Shown here: in pieces, positions 40,962-49,583 of the stretch
How positions within the stretch are numbered: the stretch's first letter is position 1
Layout: each line of letters opens with the position of its first letter
Origin: Acidobacteriota bacterium
GTDB lineage: Bacteria > Acidobacteriota > Terriglobia > Terriglobales > Acidobacteriaceae
Length of the DNA: 53,408 bases
NCBI GenBank assembly: GCA_021781495.1
Contig: JAJXWS010000013.1
Location: forward strand, 1 to 53,408
Reading direction: 5' to 3'
Position numbers and translations under genes: made by a program
The notes under the pieces: model-generated
What the model saw: the letters and a program-made list of their open reading frames with translations, nothing else
Told to the model about the DNA's origin: nothing
The model's database searches: none

Positions 40962-41921
40962 ATGGCGACGCCGATGAAGCCAGGGTGGAGCAAACCCTCC
41001 ACCATCCTCTTTGCCACCGAGATCCCCGCCAACGAGAAATCCTTCAACTTTGCGCTGGCACAGGCAAAGGAGTTTGGCGCGGAACTCATCCTGTTTCATG
41101 CCTATGACACGCTGGTCGTGGCTGCGTCGGAGACTTCGGGTATCCGCTACTATGACTACGCCGCCGCGGCGCGTGCCGAAATTCACCATCTGGAACCCCT
41201 GGCCAAACGGGTGCGGGATGCAGGGGTCAAGTGCGAGGCGATTGTCCGGCCCGGCCTGGCCGCTGATCAGATCCTTGCCTTCATGCGCGACCGCGAAGTG
41301 GATCGCATCGTGATGGGCACGCACTCTCCCGGCCCCATTGGTAAGCTGCTGGTCGGCTCTGTGGCAGAGGCGGTTCTGCGCACTGCGCGCGTTCCGGTTT
41401 TCGTCATCGGCCCAGAGGTCGTGGAAGGCAGCTATCGCAACTACGAGACCCGCGCCATCCTGTGCGCGCTGAGCCTGCATGAGACCAGCGTTGTGGTTGC
41501 AGGCTTTGCCGCTGAGCTGGCCATGCAGCACAAGGCCCGCCTGATCCTGCAGCATGTCATTCGACCCCAGGAACGAGCGGAGGTTCTGTCCGGGCGCACC
41601 ATTGACCAGATCGAAAGCGACCTGCGCATGCTGGTGCCGGAGAAGGCGTTGAACACCGTCTCCGTCGAGTCGATCGTCGTTCCCGGCGACCCCACCGAGG
41701 AGCTGCTCTACCAGGCCCGGGCGCAGCAGGCGGACCTGATCGTGCTGGGCGCGCAGGGAGCTTCAGCCTTTGCGGCCATCACCCGCCAGGGCATTGTGTA
41801 CAAGCTGCTGGCCCACGCGCCATGCCCGGTCATCACCTTGTCGCCGTGCGTGCTGGCGGATTGTGGAGCGATGGAGGATAAGGAAAACGCCGCGGAGGTC
41901 TTTTTAGCCGGGGTCTTTTAA
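40962..41921 (+). CDS. Tandem-domain universal stress protein
   Basis: The protein has 319 residues from the ATG at 40962, with AAGGAGG 5 bases upstream. It holds two UspA domains. The first is about 8-150 (PSTILFATEIPANEKSFNFALAQAKEFGAELILFHAY, then DREVDRIVMGTHSPGPIGKLLVGSVAEAVLRTARVPVFVI). The second is about 160-305 (RAILCALSLHETSVVVAGFAAELAMQHKARLILQHVI, then QQADLIVLGAQGASAFAAITRQGIVYKLLAHAPCPVITL). The ATP-binding pattern G-x2-G-x9-G-S is recognisable in domain 1 (GTHSPGPIGKLLVGS) and weaker in domain 2. Low-oxygen-induced Usp genes near cytochrome bd are known in other bacteria. The perfect CRP/FNR-type palindrome upstream supports such control. Confidence 0.92.
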   Translation: MATPMKPGWSKPSTILFATEIPANEKSFNFALAQAKEFGAELILFHAYDTLVVAASETSGIRYYDYAAAARAEIHHLEPLAKRVRDAGVKCEAIVRPGLAADQILAFMRDREVDRIVMGTHSPGPIGKLLVGSVAEAVLRTARVPVFVIGPEVVEGSYRNYETRAILCALSLHETSVVVAGFAAELAMQHKARLILQHVIRPQERAEVLSGRTIDQIESDLRMLVPEKALNTVSVESIVVPGDPTEELLYQARAQQADLIVLGAQGASAFAAITRQGIVYKLLAHAPCPVITLSPCVLADCGAMEDKENAAEVFLAGVF

Positions 41922-41961
41922 GCCCGGCACAGGATTCGCCGGCGGTACACGGCCGGAAGCG

Positions 41962-42001
41962 CGCCGGGTGGGCCTTCGCCCGAGAGGAGGCTCACCCGGC
42001 G
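41962..42001. terminator. Hairpin between the convergent Usp and CRTAC1 genes
   Basis: CGCCGGGTG, 22 bases (containing GGGCCTTCGCCC), CACCCGGCG: a perfect 9-bp outer stem with an inner hairpin. There is no T-run on the plus strand, so it is only a candidate terminator. Confidence 0.5.
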
Positions 42002-42043
42002 AGACGGGTCTATGGTGTGCCTCACGCGTGGCGTATCGCCCGG

Positions 42044-43924
42044 CTAACGCTTGCGATTGTGCGCAGCAGCGCACGGACGCGCTCCACACAATATTCCGGT
42101 AATGCCTTTGGCCTCTTCAATCGTGAAGATGCGGTCCACGGCAGGCAGCTTCACGGTTTCGCGTTTGCCATCCGGCCAGTGGATCTCCGCCGTTCCCGCA
42201 TCCGTTGCGTCGCCCAGCCCGAAGTGCGGCCGCTGATCGTTCGACGAGATGTAGCTGCCGCCGCTGATCACGTCCTCGCGTTGCCGCATGCCGTTCGCCG
42301 TCAGATAGACCGTGGCGCCGATCGCATCGCGCGGACTCTTCGGCCCACCCACCAGCTTCAGCTCTACCCAGTGGTGCTTGTCCTGGTTCACGTTCTTCAG
42401 CAACACAGGCGGCCCATCAATTGGGTTGATCACCACGTCAATCTTGCCGTTGTTGAACAGGTCGCCAAACGCGGCTCCGCGGCCTGAGGTCAGCGTAGCC
42501 AGCCCCGAACCCTTCACCGGCGGGACATAGGCAAACTTGCCATCATGCGTGTTCCGGAACAACAGCGCACGCTCAGCAAACGAAGTTCCCCACTGGTGCT
42601 GGTCTACTTGCGGATACACGTGGCCGTTGATCATCATCACGTCTTTCCAGCCATCGTTGTCGTAGTCGAGAAATCCGTCACCCCAACCCACGAAGGGCAC
42701 GGGCACCTGCGCCAATCCTGACTCGCCTGCAACTTCGGTAAAACTTGCGTCTCCGTCGTTGCGATAGAGCGCCTTGTAGTCATCGGAGAAGTCCGTGACC
42801 AGCAGGTCCAGCAATCCGTTATTGCGGTAGTCGCCGACGGCGAGACCCATGGAGGCAATCTCGCGTCCCTCGTTATTCAGCGCAAAGCCGGAATCATAGC
42901 TGGCGTCTTCAAACGTACCGTCCCCTTTGTTGATGTAGAGATAGTTCGGGACAGAATCGTTTGCGACGAGCAGGTCTGGTCTGCCGTCGTTGTTCACGTC
43001 TGCAAAGATGGCCGTGAATCCGTAGTAGTTGCCGGGGTCTGACACGCCGGCCTTCCTGCTGACGTCGGTAAACGTACCGTCTCCATTGTTGTGGAAGAGA
43101 TGGTCGGGCTCGCCCGGCAGGCCGCGCGGGCCGCACATGACGCGAAAACCATGCAACTGGCAGTATGCAAAGGGTACGCCGCCCTTGTCAGAGTCAGGCT
43201 GATGATTCAGGTCGTAGTGCACGTAGCCGGAGACGAACAGGTCGAGCCTGCCATCGCCGTCATAGTCGCCCCACGTCGCGCCGTCTGACCAGTTGCCCAG
43301 CGTAACGCCGGCCTTCTCTGCGACATCGGTGAACGTGCCGTCATGGTTGTTGTGATAGAGACGGTTCTTGCCGTAGTTGCATACAAAGATGTCTGGCCAG
43401 CCGTCGTTATCGTAGTCGCCAATCGCCACGCCGAAGCCCCAGCGGTCGTTCTGCACACCTGCTTTGGCCGTCACATCGGTGAACGTGCCGTCGTGGTTGT
43501 TGTGGAACAACGCTGCATGCGGTGGTGTGGACTTTCCGGTCAGCGCATCAAAGGTCGAGCCGTTCACCAGATAGATATCGAGCCAGCCATCGTTATCATA
43601 ATCAATCAGCCCGACACCGGATCCATCCGTCTCCAGGATGTACCTTTTCTGCGCCGTGCCCATTACGTGTTGCCAATGCGACAGACCTGCGGCACGGGTC
43701 GCATCTTCAAAGACCACCGTGCCTTTGTCTACAAAGCCGCCCGCTGTGATGGGCCGCTTCTCCGCGTCATATACCGGCGCAAACGTTCCGGCAGAAGAGA
43801 TGCCGCTCATGCCTCCGGCGGGCTTTTCCGGCTCAGGCTTCTGCGCAAGAGCGCTGACAAGGCAATGCGCCAGAATGGCCGTGCAGCAGGCCGCGCGCAT
43901 CCCGTGTCTTTGAAAGAAAGTCAT
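42044..43924 (-). CDS. CRTAC1-family exported FG-GAP protein, paralogue 1
   Basis: The protein has 626 residues from the ATG at 43924 (a TTG lies 6 bases upstream), with a signal peptide ending at SALAQ. A conserved opening (AGGFVDKGTVVFEDATRAAGLSHWQHVMG) is followed by a run of FG-GAP repeats with Ca-binding loops such as DYDNDGWLDIYLVNG, DYDNDGWPDIFVCNYG, DYDGDGRLDLFVSGY and DVNNDGRPDLLVAND, spaced by NNHDGTFTDVT. The C-terminal ASPIC/UnbV domain shows HHWVELKLVGGPKSPRDAIGATVYLTANG and GLGDATDAGTAEIHWPDGKRE. The role is unknown; these are exported calcium-stabilised propellers. It is clearly the duplicate of the gene just upstream, 30 bases away. Confidence 0.92.
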   Translation of the reverse strand: MTFFQRHGMRAACCTAILAHCLVSALAQKPEPEKPAGGMSGISSAGTFAPVYDAEKRPITAGGFVDKGTVVFEDATRAAGLSHWQHVMGTAQKRYILETDGSGVGLIDYDNDGWLDIYLVNGSTFDALTGKSTPPHAALFHNNHDGTFTDVTAKAGVQNDRWGFGVAIGDYDNDGWPDIFVCNYGKNRLYHNNHDGTFTDVAEKAGVTLGNWSDGATWGDYDGDGRLDLFVSGYVHYDLNHQPDSDKGGVPFAYCQLHGFRVMCGPRGLPGEPDHLFHNNGDGTFTDVSRKAGVSDPGNYYGFTAIFADVNNDGRPDLLVANDSVPNYLYINKGDGTFEDASYDSGFALNNEGREIASMGLAVGDYRNNGLLDLLVTDFSDDYKALYRNDGDASFTEVAGESGLAQVPVPFVGWGDGFLDYDNDGWKDVMMINGHVYPQVDQHQWGTSFAERALLFRNTHDGKFAYVPPVKGSGLATLTSGRGAAFGDLFNNGKIDVVINPIDGPPVLLKNVNQDKHHWVELKLVGGPKSPRDAIGATVYLTANGMRQREDVISGGSYISSNDQRPHFGLGDATDAGTAEIHWPDGKRETVKLPAVDRIFTIEEAKGITGILCGARPCAAAHNRKR

Positions 43925-43954
43925 GAACAAGCGGTTCCTTCCGGATGCAGCAGG

Positions 43955-45850
43955 CTAGTGCGCACCTGTCTTCTGTGCCGTACCGTCGGCTGTGCAGGGC
44001 TTGCCGCCACACAAAGCGCCGGTGATGCCCTTGCCCTGTTCGATGGTGTAGATGCGATCCGCGGCGGGCAGCCTGACTGTCTGCCTGGTGCCGTCGGGCC
44101 AGTGAATCTCCGCGGTGCCGGCATCCGTTGCATCGCCCAGACCAAAGTGCAGCCTGCGGTCGTTGGTGGAGATGTAGCTGCCGCTGGCCAGCACATCCTG
44201 GCGCATGCGCATGCCGTTGGCCTTCAAATAGACGGTAGCGCAGGTGGCATCGCGCGGTCCCTTCGGGCCGCCTTCCAGCTTCAGTTCCACCCAGTGATGC
44301 TTGTCCGCATTCACGTTGCGCAGCAACACCGGCGGACCGTCGATGGGGTTGATCACCACGTCGATCTTGCCGTCGTTGAACAGGTCGCCGAATGCGGCAC
44401 CGCGTGCGGGCGTGACAACCGCGAGCCCCGTTCCCTTCACGGCGGGAACGTACTCGAAGCGCCGGTCGTTTGCGCCGTCCGGCACGTTGTGGAAGAGCAG
44501 CGGACGCTCGGCAAACGTCGTGCCCCAGTCATGCCCATCCACCTCTGGATAGACGTGACCGTTTGCTTCGAACAAGTCGAGCCAGCCATCGTTGTCGTAG
44601 TCGAGGAAGCCGTCGCCCCAGCCCACAAAGGGAATGGTTGTCTGCGCCACGCCGGCCTTGTAGCTGACGTCGGTAAAGCTGGTGTCGCCGTCGTTGTGGA
44701 AGAGCACCTTGTAGTCGTCGCCGAAGTCGGTGACGTAGAAGTCGATGAGCCCGTTGTTCTCGTAGTCGCCCGCTGCAATGCCCATCGAGGCGATCTCGCG
44801 CCCGTCCTTGTTCAGCGCAAAGCCCGAGACGTAGCTGTCGTCCTCGAACGTGCCGTCGCCCTTGTTGATGTAGAGATAGTTCGGCTCGGAGTCGTTGCCC
44901 ACCACCAGGTCCGGCTTGCCGTCTCCGTTGATGTCTACAAAGATGGTTGTAAAGCCGTAGTAGGCATCCTTGTCTTCCACCCCGGCCTTCGCGGTCACGT
45001 CCGTAAATGTGCCGTCGCCGTTGTTGTGGAACAGGTGATCCGGCTCGCCCTTCAGCCCTCGCGGACCGCAGTTCACCGTCTGTCCGCGATACATGCACGA
45101 CGAGTAGCCCACCGCCTTGCTGCCGCTGATTGGCAGGTTGTTGCGGTCAAAGTGCACATAGCCGGTCACATACAGGTCCAGCCGCCCGTCGCCGTCGTAG
45201 TCGCCCCAGGCCGAGCCCGGCGACCAGTTGCCCAGCGTTACGCCCGCCTTCTCCGCCACGTCGGTAAACGTGCCGTCGTGGTTGTTGTGGTACAGACGGT
45301 TCTTGCCGTAGTTGCCCACATACAGGTCCGGCCAGCCGTCGTTGTCATAGTCGGCCACCGAACAGCCATATCCCCAGCGGTCATTCTGCACGCCCGCCTG
45401 CGCCGACACATCCGTGAACGTGCCATCGCGGTTGTTGCGAAACAGCGCCGCATGCGGCGACGGCTCCTTGCCGTCCAGCGCGTCAAACGTCGAGCCGTTT
45501 ACCAGGTAGATGTCCAGCCATCCATCGTTGTTGTAATCAACCAGGCACACACCGGAGCCGTTCGTCTCCACGATGAACTTCTTCTCCGGCACGCCCATCT
45601 TGTGCGTCCAGCCGGCCAGCCCCGCCTGCTTCGTGATGTCCTGAAACACCACCGGGCCCTGGTCCACAAAGCCGCCCGCCGTGATGGGACGCTTCTGCTC
45701 GTCGTACACCGGCGCCGCCGCCACGCCAGAGGAGATGCCGCTGCTCATCCCTGTCTGTCCGCCCTGCTGTTGCGGCTGCTGGGACCAGCCATGGCCGCCG
45801 AGCACAAAAAGCGATGCAAAAACGCCGAAAAACGCACTCCGAAAACGCAA
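43955..45850 (-). CDS. CRTAC1-family exported FG-GAP protein, paralogue 2
   Basis: The protein has 631 residues and starts at a TTG (45850) with GAGGGG about 11 bases upstream; no nearby in-frame ATG exists. A signal peptide (FGVFASLFVLGGHGWSQQ) and a Gln/Gly-rich stretch precede the same architecture as its neighbour: AGGFVDQGPVVFQDITKQAGLAGW, FG-GAP repeats (DYNNDGWLDIYLVNG, DYDNDGWPDLYVGNYGK, DYDGDGRLDLYVTGY, DINGDGKPDLVVGND), and an ASPIC/UnbV end (HHWVELKLEGGPKGPRDATCATVYLKANG). It is co-directional with paralogue 1 and probably the first gene of the pair. The two differ mainly at the N-terminus, in short loops and in the C-terminal tail. Confidence 0.92.
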   Translation of the reverse strand: MRFRSAFFGVFASLFVLGGHGWSQQPQQQGGQTGMSSGISSGVAAAPVYDEQKRPITAGGFVDQGPVVFQDITKQAGLAGWTHKMGVPEKKFIVETNGSGVCLVDYNNDGWLDIYLVNGSTFDALDGKEPSPHAALFRNNRDGTFTDVSAQAGVQNDRWGYGCSVADYDNDGWPDLYVGNYGKNRLYHNNHDGTFTDVAEKAGVTLGNWSPGSAWGDYDGDGRLDLYVTGYVHFDRNNLPISGSKAVGYSSCMYRGQTVNCGPRGLKGEPDHLFHNNGDGTFTDVTAKAGVEDKDAYYGFTTIFVDINGDGKPDLVVGNDSEPNYLYINKGDGTFEDDSYVSGFALNKDGREIASMGIAAGDYENNGLIDFYVTDFGDDYKVLFHNDGDTSFTDVSYKAGVAQTTIPFVGWGDGFLDYDNDGWLDLFEANGHVYPEVDGHDWGTTFAERPLLFHNVPDGANDRRFEYVPAVKGTGLAVVTPARGAAFGDLFNDGKIDVVINPIDGPPVLLRNVNADKHHWVELKLEGGPKGPRDATCATVYLKANGMRMRQDVLASGSYISTNDRRLHFGLGDATDAGTAEIHWPDGTRQTVRLPAADRIYTIEQGKGITGALCGGKPCTADGTAQKTGAH

Positions 45851-46130
45851 AAGACAATACCCCTCTTAGGTTTGAAGTGTACCGTACCGTTGATACGGCT
45901 GTTCAGTCCGCGCAGTCCGTCGCCGATGCCCGTGCCATTCCTTGTTCCTTTATTGTTTTCCTATTCACACGGCGCGATGGAAAGCAGCGCCCGCATGCGC
46001 GTATACTCGTTGTCAAGGCGGCATAAGAACCCGCCGCCCCAAAGAGAGGTGCGTCTTCCGCAGGGACTACGGTTCACTGACGTTCGACGTTCCGCCATCG
46101 GAGACTTCGCGGTGGCGCGCCGTAGCCCGC
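45851..46130. other. Divergent promoter region before CRTAC1 and comF
   Basis: This region carries a good -10 hexamer TATACT at 46002-46007 reading toward the comF-like gene, but no clear -35. It is more AT-rich at 45855-45970. No gene is supported here, though reading frames stay open. Confidence 0.4.
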
Positions 46131-47018
46131 GTGCTTCGAAGTCCTCTGGATGCAGTCAGTTGTGCCATCCTTCCTGCATCCTGTGCCCTCTGCGGCTCTC
46201 TCTTGCCGCGCCTTTCTTCCGCTCCAATCTGTGATGTTTGCTGGGCTGAAGTGCCTGCCCACGACGGACTTGTGTGCTTTCGCTGCGGCGACTCCCTGTG
46301 GGCGCCATCGGCGGAAGAGCAGCCCCTGTGCCGTGCCTGCCGCATGGCTCCGCCACCTTTTGCGCGTGCGGTTGCCTGCGGAACCTACGAGGGCCGCATG
46401 CGGCTGGCCATCCACGCGCTGAAGTACGACGGTCTTCGCCCGGCCGCGCACAACCTGGGACGCATGCTGGCGCTCACCATTTCGCAGATTGCGCCGCAAC
46501 TGCCCGCGGAGGTTGTTGTGGTTCCCGTGCCGCTGCACCGATGCAAATACGCCGGACGCGGCTTTAATCAGGCGCAACTGCTTGCTGCTCATGCGCTTCG
46601 CCGGCTGAAGCAGACGCATCCGGCGTGGCGGCTGACGCTGGCTCCCGGCGCGCTGGCTCGCACCCGCCTTACGCAAAGCCAGGCCGGGTTGACGCCGCGG
46701 CAGCGTCGCCTGAACCTGCGCGCTGCCTTTCGAGTTGCCCAGCCCGGTCTGATTGCCGGGCGTACTGTTCTGGTGATTGACGACATCCTGACCACGGGCG
46801 CCACCGCCCGCGCCGCCTCCCGGGCTTTGCTCCAGGCCGGAGCCGAAGCCGTATGGGTGGCTACGCTGGCCCGCGCCCGGCGCACCTCTGTGGACTTCCG
46901 CGGTTTGCTCGCAAAGGACGGCCTGTCCGTCCCCGGCGAGCAGCCCGGCAGTCTGCGCCACGCCAACCCGACCGCTGAAACCATGCTCGCATCACCACGC
47001 CAACCGTCTTTTGACTAA
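46131..47018 (+). CDS. comF: ComF-like phosphoribosyltransferase
   Basis: The open frame extends upstream to 45942, but the family normally starts just before the zinc ribbon, so the GTG at 46131 ([11 protein letters not shown]) is taken; no ribosome site makes it certain. From there the protein has 295 residues. The N-terminal zinc ribbon shows CALC, CDVC, CFRC and CRAC pairs. The type I phosphoribosyltransferase domain has [60 protein letters not shown] and the PRPP loop [21 protein letters not shown]. ComF proteins act in DNA uptake and processing in competent bacteria. The HNH gene follows after 10 bases. Confidence 0.85.
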   Translation: MLRSPLDAVSCAILPASCALCGSLLPRLSSAPICDVCWAEVPAHDGLVCFRCGDSLWAPSAEEQPLCRACRMAPPPFARAVACGTYEGRMRLAIHALKYDGLRPAAHNLGRMLALTISQIAPQLPAEVVVVPVPLHRCKYAGRGFNQAQLLAAHALRRLKQTHPAWRLTLAPGALARTRLTQSQAGLTPRQRRLNLRAAFRVAQPGLIAGRTVLVIDDILTTGATARAASRALLQAGAEAVWVATLARARRTSVDFRGLLAKDGLSVPGEQPGSLRHANPTAETMLASPRQPSFD

Positions 47019-47028
47019 GGGGAGAAGG

Positions 47029-47655
47029 ATGTCGCTGGGAAAAGCCATGATTCATGCTCGTAAACAAAAGTCGGCCGCCCGGGCCGTTGCTCACGTTGCC
47101 GACCACACCGCCGCGCCGCATAGCACTCAGGCCAGCCATATCCTGCAGATGCCCGTGCTGGTGCTCAACGCGTCGTATGAACCCATCAATATCTGCGGCG
47201 CGCGCCGTGCCCTGGTGCTGGTGCTGAAGGGCATTGCGCGCACTGAGGAGGAGCACGGCCTTACCCTCCACGCCCAGCGCAGCCGCGTTCCCATGCCTTC
47301 GGTCATCCGCCTGCTTGAATACCGGCGCATCCCGCACCAGACCCGAGCCCTCTCACGCAAGAACATCCTGCTCCGCGACCGCAACACCTGCCAGTACTGC
47401 GGCGTCGTGCTGCCCTCCAGCGAGCTTACGCTGGACCACGTGGTACCGCGCTCGCGCGGTGGCAACTCCACCTGGGAGAACCTGGTCGCCTGCTGCCACG
47501 CCTGCAATCGCCGCAAGGGCAACCGGCTGCTGCACGAGATTGACGACATGGTTCTGCTGCGTGAGCCGCGCCCGTTTTCGCTGCACACCAGCCGTCAGAT
47601 CATGCGCATGCTCGGCCACGGCGATGACCGCTGGCGCAAGTACCTGTTTTATTAA
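47029..47655 (+). CDS. HNH endonuclease-family protein
   Basis: The protein has 208 residues from the ATG at 47029, with GGGGAG 5 bases upstream. The N-terminal half has [29 protein letters not shown], the usual start of this HNH subgroup, and [26 protein letters not shown]. The HNH core has paired zinc cysteines (CQYC, CCHAC) and catalytic [35 protein letters not shown], with the D-H dyad, Asn and His all present. It is a predicted DNase with a structural zinc; the biological substrate is unknown. It lies 10 bases after the comF-like gene, so the two are likely co-transcribed, which hints at a role in handling DNA. Confidence 0.92.
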   Translation: MSLGKAMIHARKQKSAARAVAHVADHTAAPHSTQASHILQMPVLVLNASYEPINICGARRALVLVLKGIARTEEEHGLTLHAQRSRVPMPSVIRLLEYRRIPHQTRALSRKNILLRDRNTCQYCGVVLPSSELTLDHVVPRSRGGNSTWENLVACCHACNRRKGNRLLHEIDDMVLLREPRPFSLHTSRQIMRMLGHGDDRWRKYLFY

Positions 47656-47758
47656 GAAAGGGAACTGAGCCGGCCGGAAGCAGGCCTTTCTCGCCCGGGC
47701 ACACCTCTTGCCCCCGGCTCCGCATCTGCGCGGGGTTCTCTAGCTGTACTTGCCCGGT

Positions 47759-48214
47759 TTACGCGGCCTGGGCGGACCGTTTGCGCACGATCTCAACCGA
47801 GCAGGGAGCATGCAGGGCCACCGCATGCGACACCGAGCCCAGCAGGAAACGCATTGCCGCGCCGTAGCCGTGGGAGCCCATCACGATCAGGTCCGCTCCC
47901 CAGTCTGCCGCCTCCAGCACAACCGACTCCTTGGGCGAGCCCTCGACCACCCTGGTTGTCACCGCCAGCAGAGGGGCTGCTTCGGCAAGCGCAGCCGCTG
48001 CCTTCTCCACAACCTCGTGCGCCCGCTTTCGCTCGTGCTCCAGTGTCTCCATCTGAATGGTTCGCATCATAAGCCGCGGGTCTGTGAATTCCGGAATCGC
48101 GTGTGCAACGGAGAGCACCTCCACCTGGGTTCCCCGGGGCCATGGCCGGCGGATGACTTCCTCAAGCGCGGCGTTGCTGTACTCGGATCCGTCCACTGCC
48201 AAAAGAATCTTCAT
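47759..48214 (-). CDS. Single-domain universal stress protein
   Basis: The protein has 151 residues from the ATG at 48214 (MKILLAVDGSEYSNAALEEVIRR); the frame extends 10 codons upstream. The UspA fold has the ATP-binding signature GADLIVMGSHGYGAAMRFLLGSVSHAVALHAPCSVEIVR, which matches G-x2-G-x9-G-S, so it should be an ATP-binding Usp. A GTGAC-N4-GTCAC palindrome lies about 94 bases upstream of the start, comparable to the placement before the tandem Usp gene. Confidence 0.93.
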   Translation of the reverse strand: MKILLAVDGSEYSNAALEEVIRRPWPRGTQVEVLSVAHAIPEFTDPRLMMRTIQMETLEHERKRAHEVVEKAAAALAEAAPLLAVTTRVVEGSPKESVVLEAADWGADLIVMGSHGYGAAMRFLLGSVSHAVALHAPCSVEIVRKRSAQAA

Positions 48215-48301
48215 GCGCCCCCCATCCTGCGAGCCCAGTTGCACGGCTCATCGCAGCAAAATTCGGCGCACTATGGTATGCGCAGAGAGCGAGCCGGAGC
48301 G

Positions 48302-48315
48302 GTGACCCGAGTCAC
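48302..48315. promoter_or_regulatory. Variant CRP/FNR-like palindrome upstream of the second Usp gene
   Basis: GTGACCCGAGTCAC: perfect arms GTGAC and GTCAC around CCGA, 14 bases like the GTGAT-N4-ATCAC sites, but with the inner A/T pair changed to C/G. It may be a weaker or different site. Confidence 0.35.
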
Positions 48316-48351
48316 GCCTGCGCAGGGCGGCCTGGTGGACGGGCCTGCTCG

Positions 48352-49233
48352 TTATTTCTTTTGCGGTTGCTGCTGCGGCTGGCCCTGCTGGTTCTGCTGC
48401 GGGGTAATGTCCTGCCCTTCAAAGATAATCTTGGAGGTGGAGCCGAACCGCTTGTAATCGGCGTACTTCACAATGTCGCGGATGTGCACGTCCTGGGCCA
48501 TGTATCCTGAGCCGCCCGCAAAGTGGAGCACGCCCTCGCCTTTGGTGTACACGGGGAACCAGTAGTGCCCGTCAACCTGCTGCCGCCAGGTCATGAAGGG
48601 AGGATGCAGGTCTTCGTGGCCCTTGCGGGTGTCATCGGGAACCATGCGGCCGTCGGTAACCACGATCTGCAGGTCGGTGGCGTCCACCCAGATGCGCCCA
48701 TCCAGATAGCGCTTGCCCTTCTCGATGACCTTGGGCTTTACGTCAAAGACGTAGCAGTCCACCTCGTCCACCTGCTGCTTGCCTGCGTAGGTGATGTTGT
48801 ACTCCGGTACCTGGTCGGTGGTGAGCACAAACGGGTAGCCGTGCTGGATGTCCTGCAGGTCCGAGGGCGACATCTGCACCCGCTGCAGCGTGCTCTGCGG
48901 CGCAAACACCACCTTTTCCGTGCGACGGCCGGAGGAGTCGAAGATCACGTCGTCCACCTCATACCACTCGCCGTCTACCTTGTTATCGTCGTCGAGGGTT
49001 TGCACGCGGGCCTCGCGCCGGTAGGTGTAGTGGTTCAGGGCCTCGCGAAACTCGCTCTCCTTGGCGGCGAACTCACGAATGATCTGCTCCGGCGGAGTTG
49101 CCGGGGCGGAGACGTCCATCTTTCCGAACCCCGCATCGAGGGGCATCGGCGTAAAGCTGTCCTTGTCCTGCGCCATGGCCGGCGGCACGCACATCCCAGC
49201 CGCCAGCAATACCATCCAACCCCACCTCTGCAT
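48352..49233 (-). CDS. LolA-like exported protein of unknown function
   Basis: The protein has 293 residues from the ATG at 49233 (MQRWGWMVLLAAGMCVPPAMA, a clear signal peptide); the frame extends 16 codons further. The middle is a curved beta-sheet domain of the LolA/LolB type: FREALNHYTYRREARVQTLDDDNKVDGEWYEVDDVIF, KQQVDEVDCYVFDVKPKVIEKGKRYLDGRIWVDATDLQIVVTDG, and HYWFPVYTKGEGVLHF. The C-terminus is Gln-rich (TPQQNQQGQPQQQPQKK). LolA-like folds bind lipid or lipoprotein; whether this one does is not known. A perfect GTAACGTTAC palindrome lies 59 bases upstream of the start. Confidence 0.8.
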   Translation of the reverse strand: MQRWGWMVLLAAGMCVPPAMAQDKDSFTPMPLDAGFGKMDVSAPATPPEQIIREFAAKESEFREALNHYTYRREARVQTLDDDNKVDGEWYEVDDVIFDSSGRRTEKVVFAPQSTLQRVQMSPSDLQDIQHGYPFVLTTDQVPEYNITYAGKQQVDEVDCYVFDVKPKVIEKGKRYLDGRIWVDATDLQIVVTDGRMVPDDTRKGHEDLHPPFMTWRQQVDGHYWFPVYTKGEGVLHFAGGSGYMAQDVHIRDIVKYADYKRFGSTSKIIFEGQDITPQQNQQGQPQQQPQKK

Positions 49234-49583
49234 CCGGATCCTTCTCCCCCGCCTCGCGTTGTTTGAGAGCATGCCTGCCATTCAGCTTCGGGTAACGTTA
49301 CTTTGCGCTTCAATTCTGCAACTACAACATTAGACGCATATACACTGTCGCAGGGTGGCTGCAGAATCTGAAGTGGAAACCGCGTTCGTCCTCGAATATT
49401 CAGGTGCATGGATGCACGGGAGTCGTTTGTGTCTTTCGCCAGCCGCTGCGGCAGTTGATTTCTGGTAAGAAACTGGCAGAATAACCCTTACGTCTTTGCG
49501 TTCTGCGGCGGCGACTGGCCGATCTGGAATGCAGGACAAACCCGTTTCTCCTCCAAAAGCTGGATCGAAGGAGATCCTCGGCT
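49234..49583. other. Divergent intergenic region with a GTAACGTTAC palindrome
   Basis: No gene is supported in this stretch. GTAACGTTAC at 49292-49301 is a perfect 10-bp palindrome with the same TAACGTTA core as the LacI-type site at 20414. TACACT (about 49341) could be a -10 toward the plus strand. Nothing else stands out. Confidence 0.4.

Noticed and set aside
41962..42001. Possible attachment site or structured RNA
   Set aside because: Only a hairpin between two convergent genes is visible. No integrase or other sign of an att site is nearby.
43343..46234. 963-codon plus-strand open frame opposite both CRTAC1 genes
   Set aside because: It mirrors the repetitive FG-GAP coding on the other strand (repeated valine-rich pattern). 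It lacks a start signal and homology.
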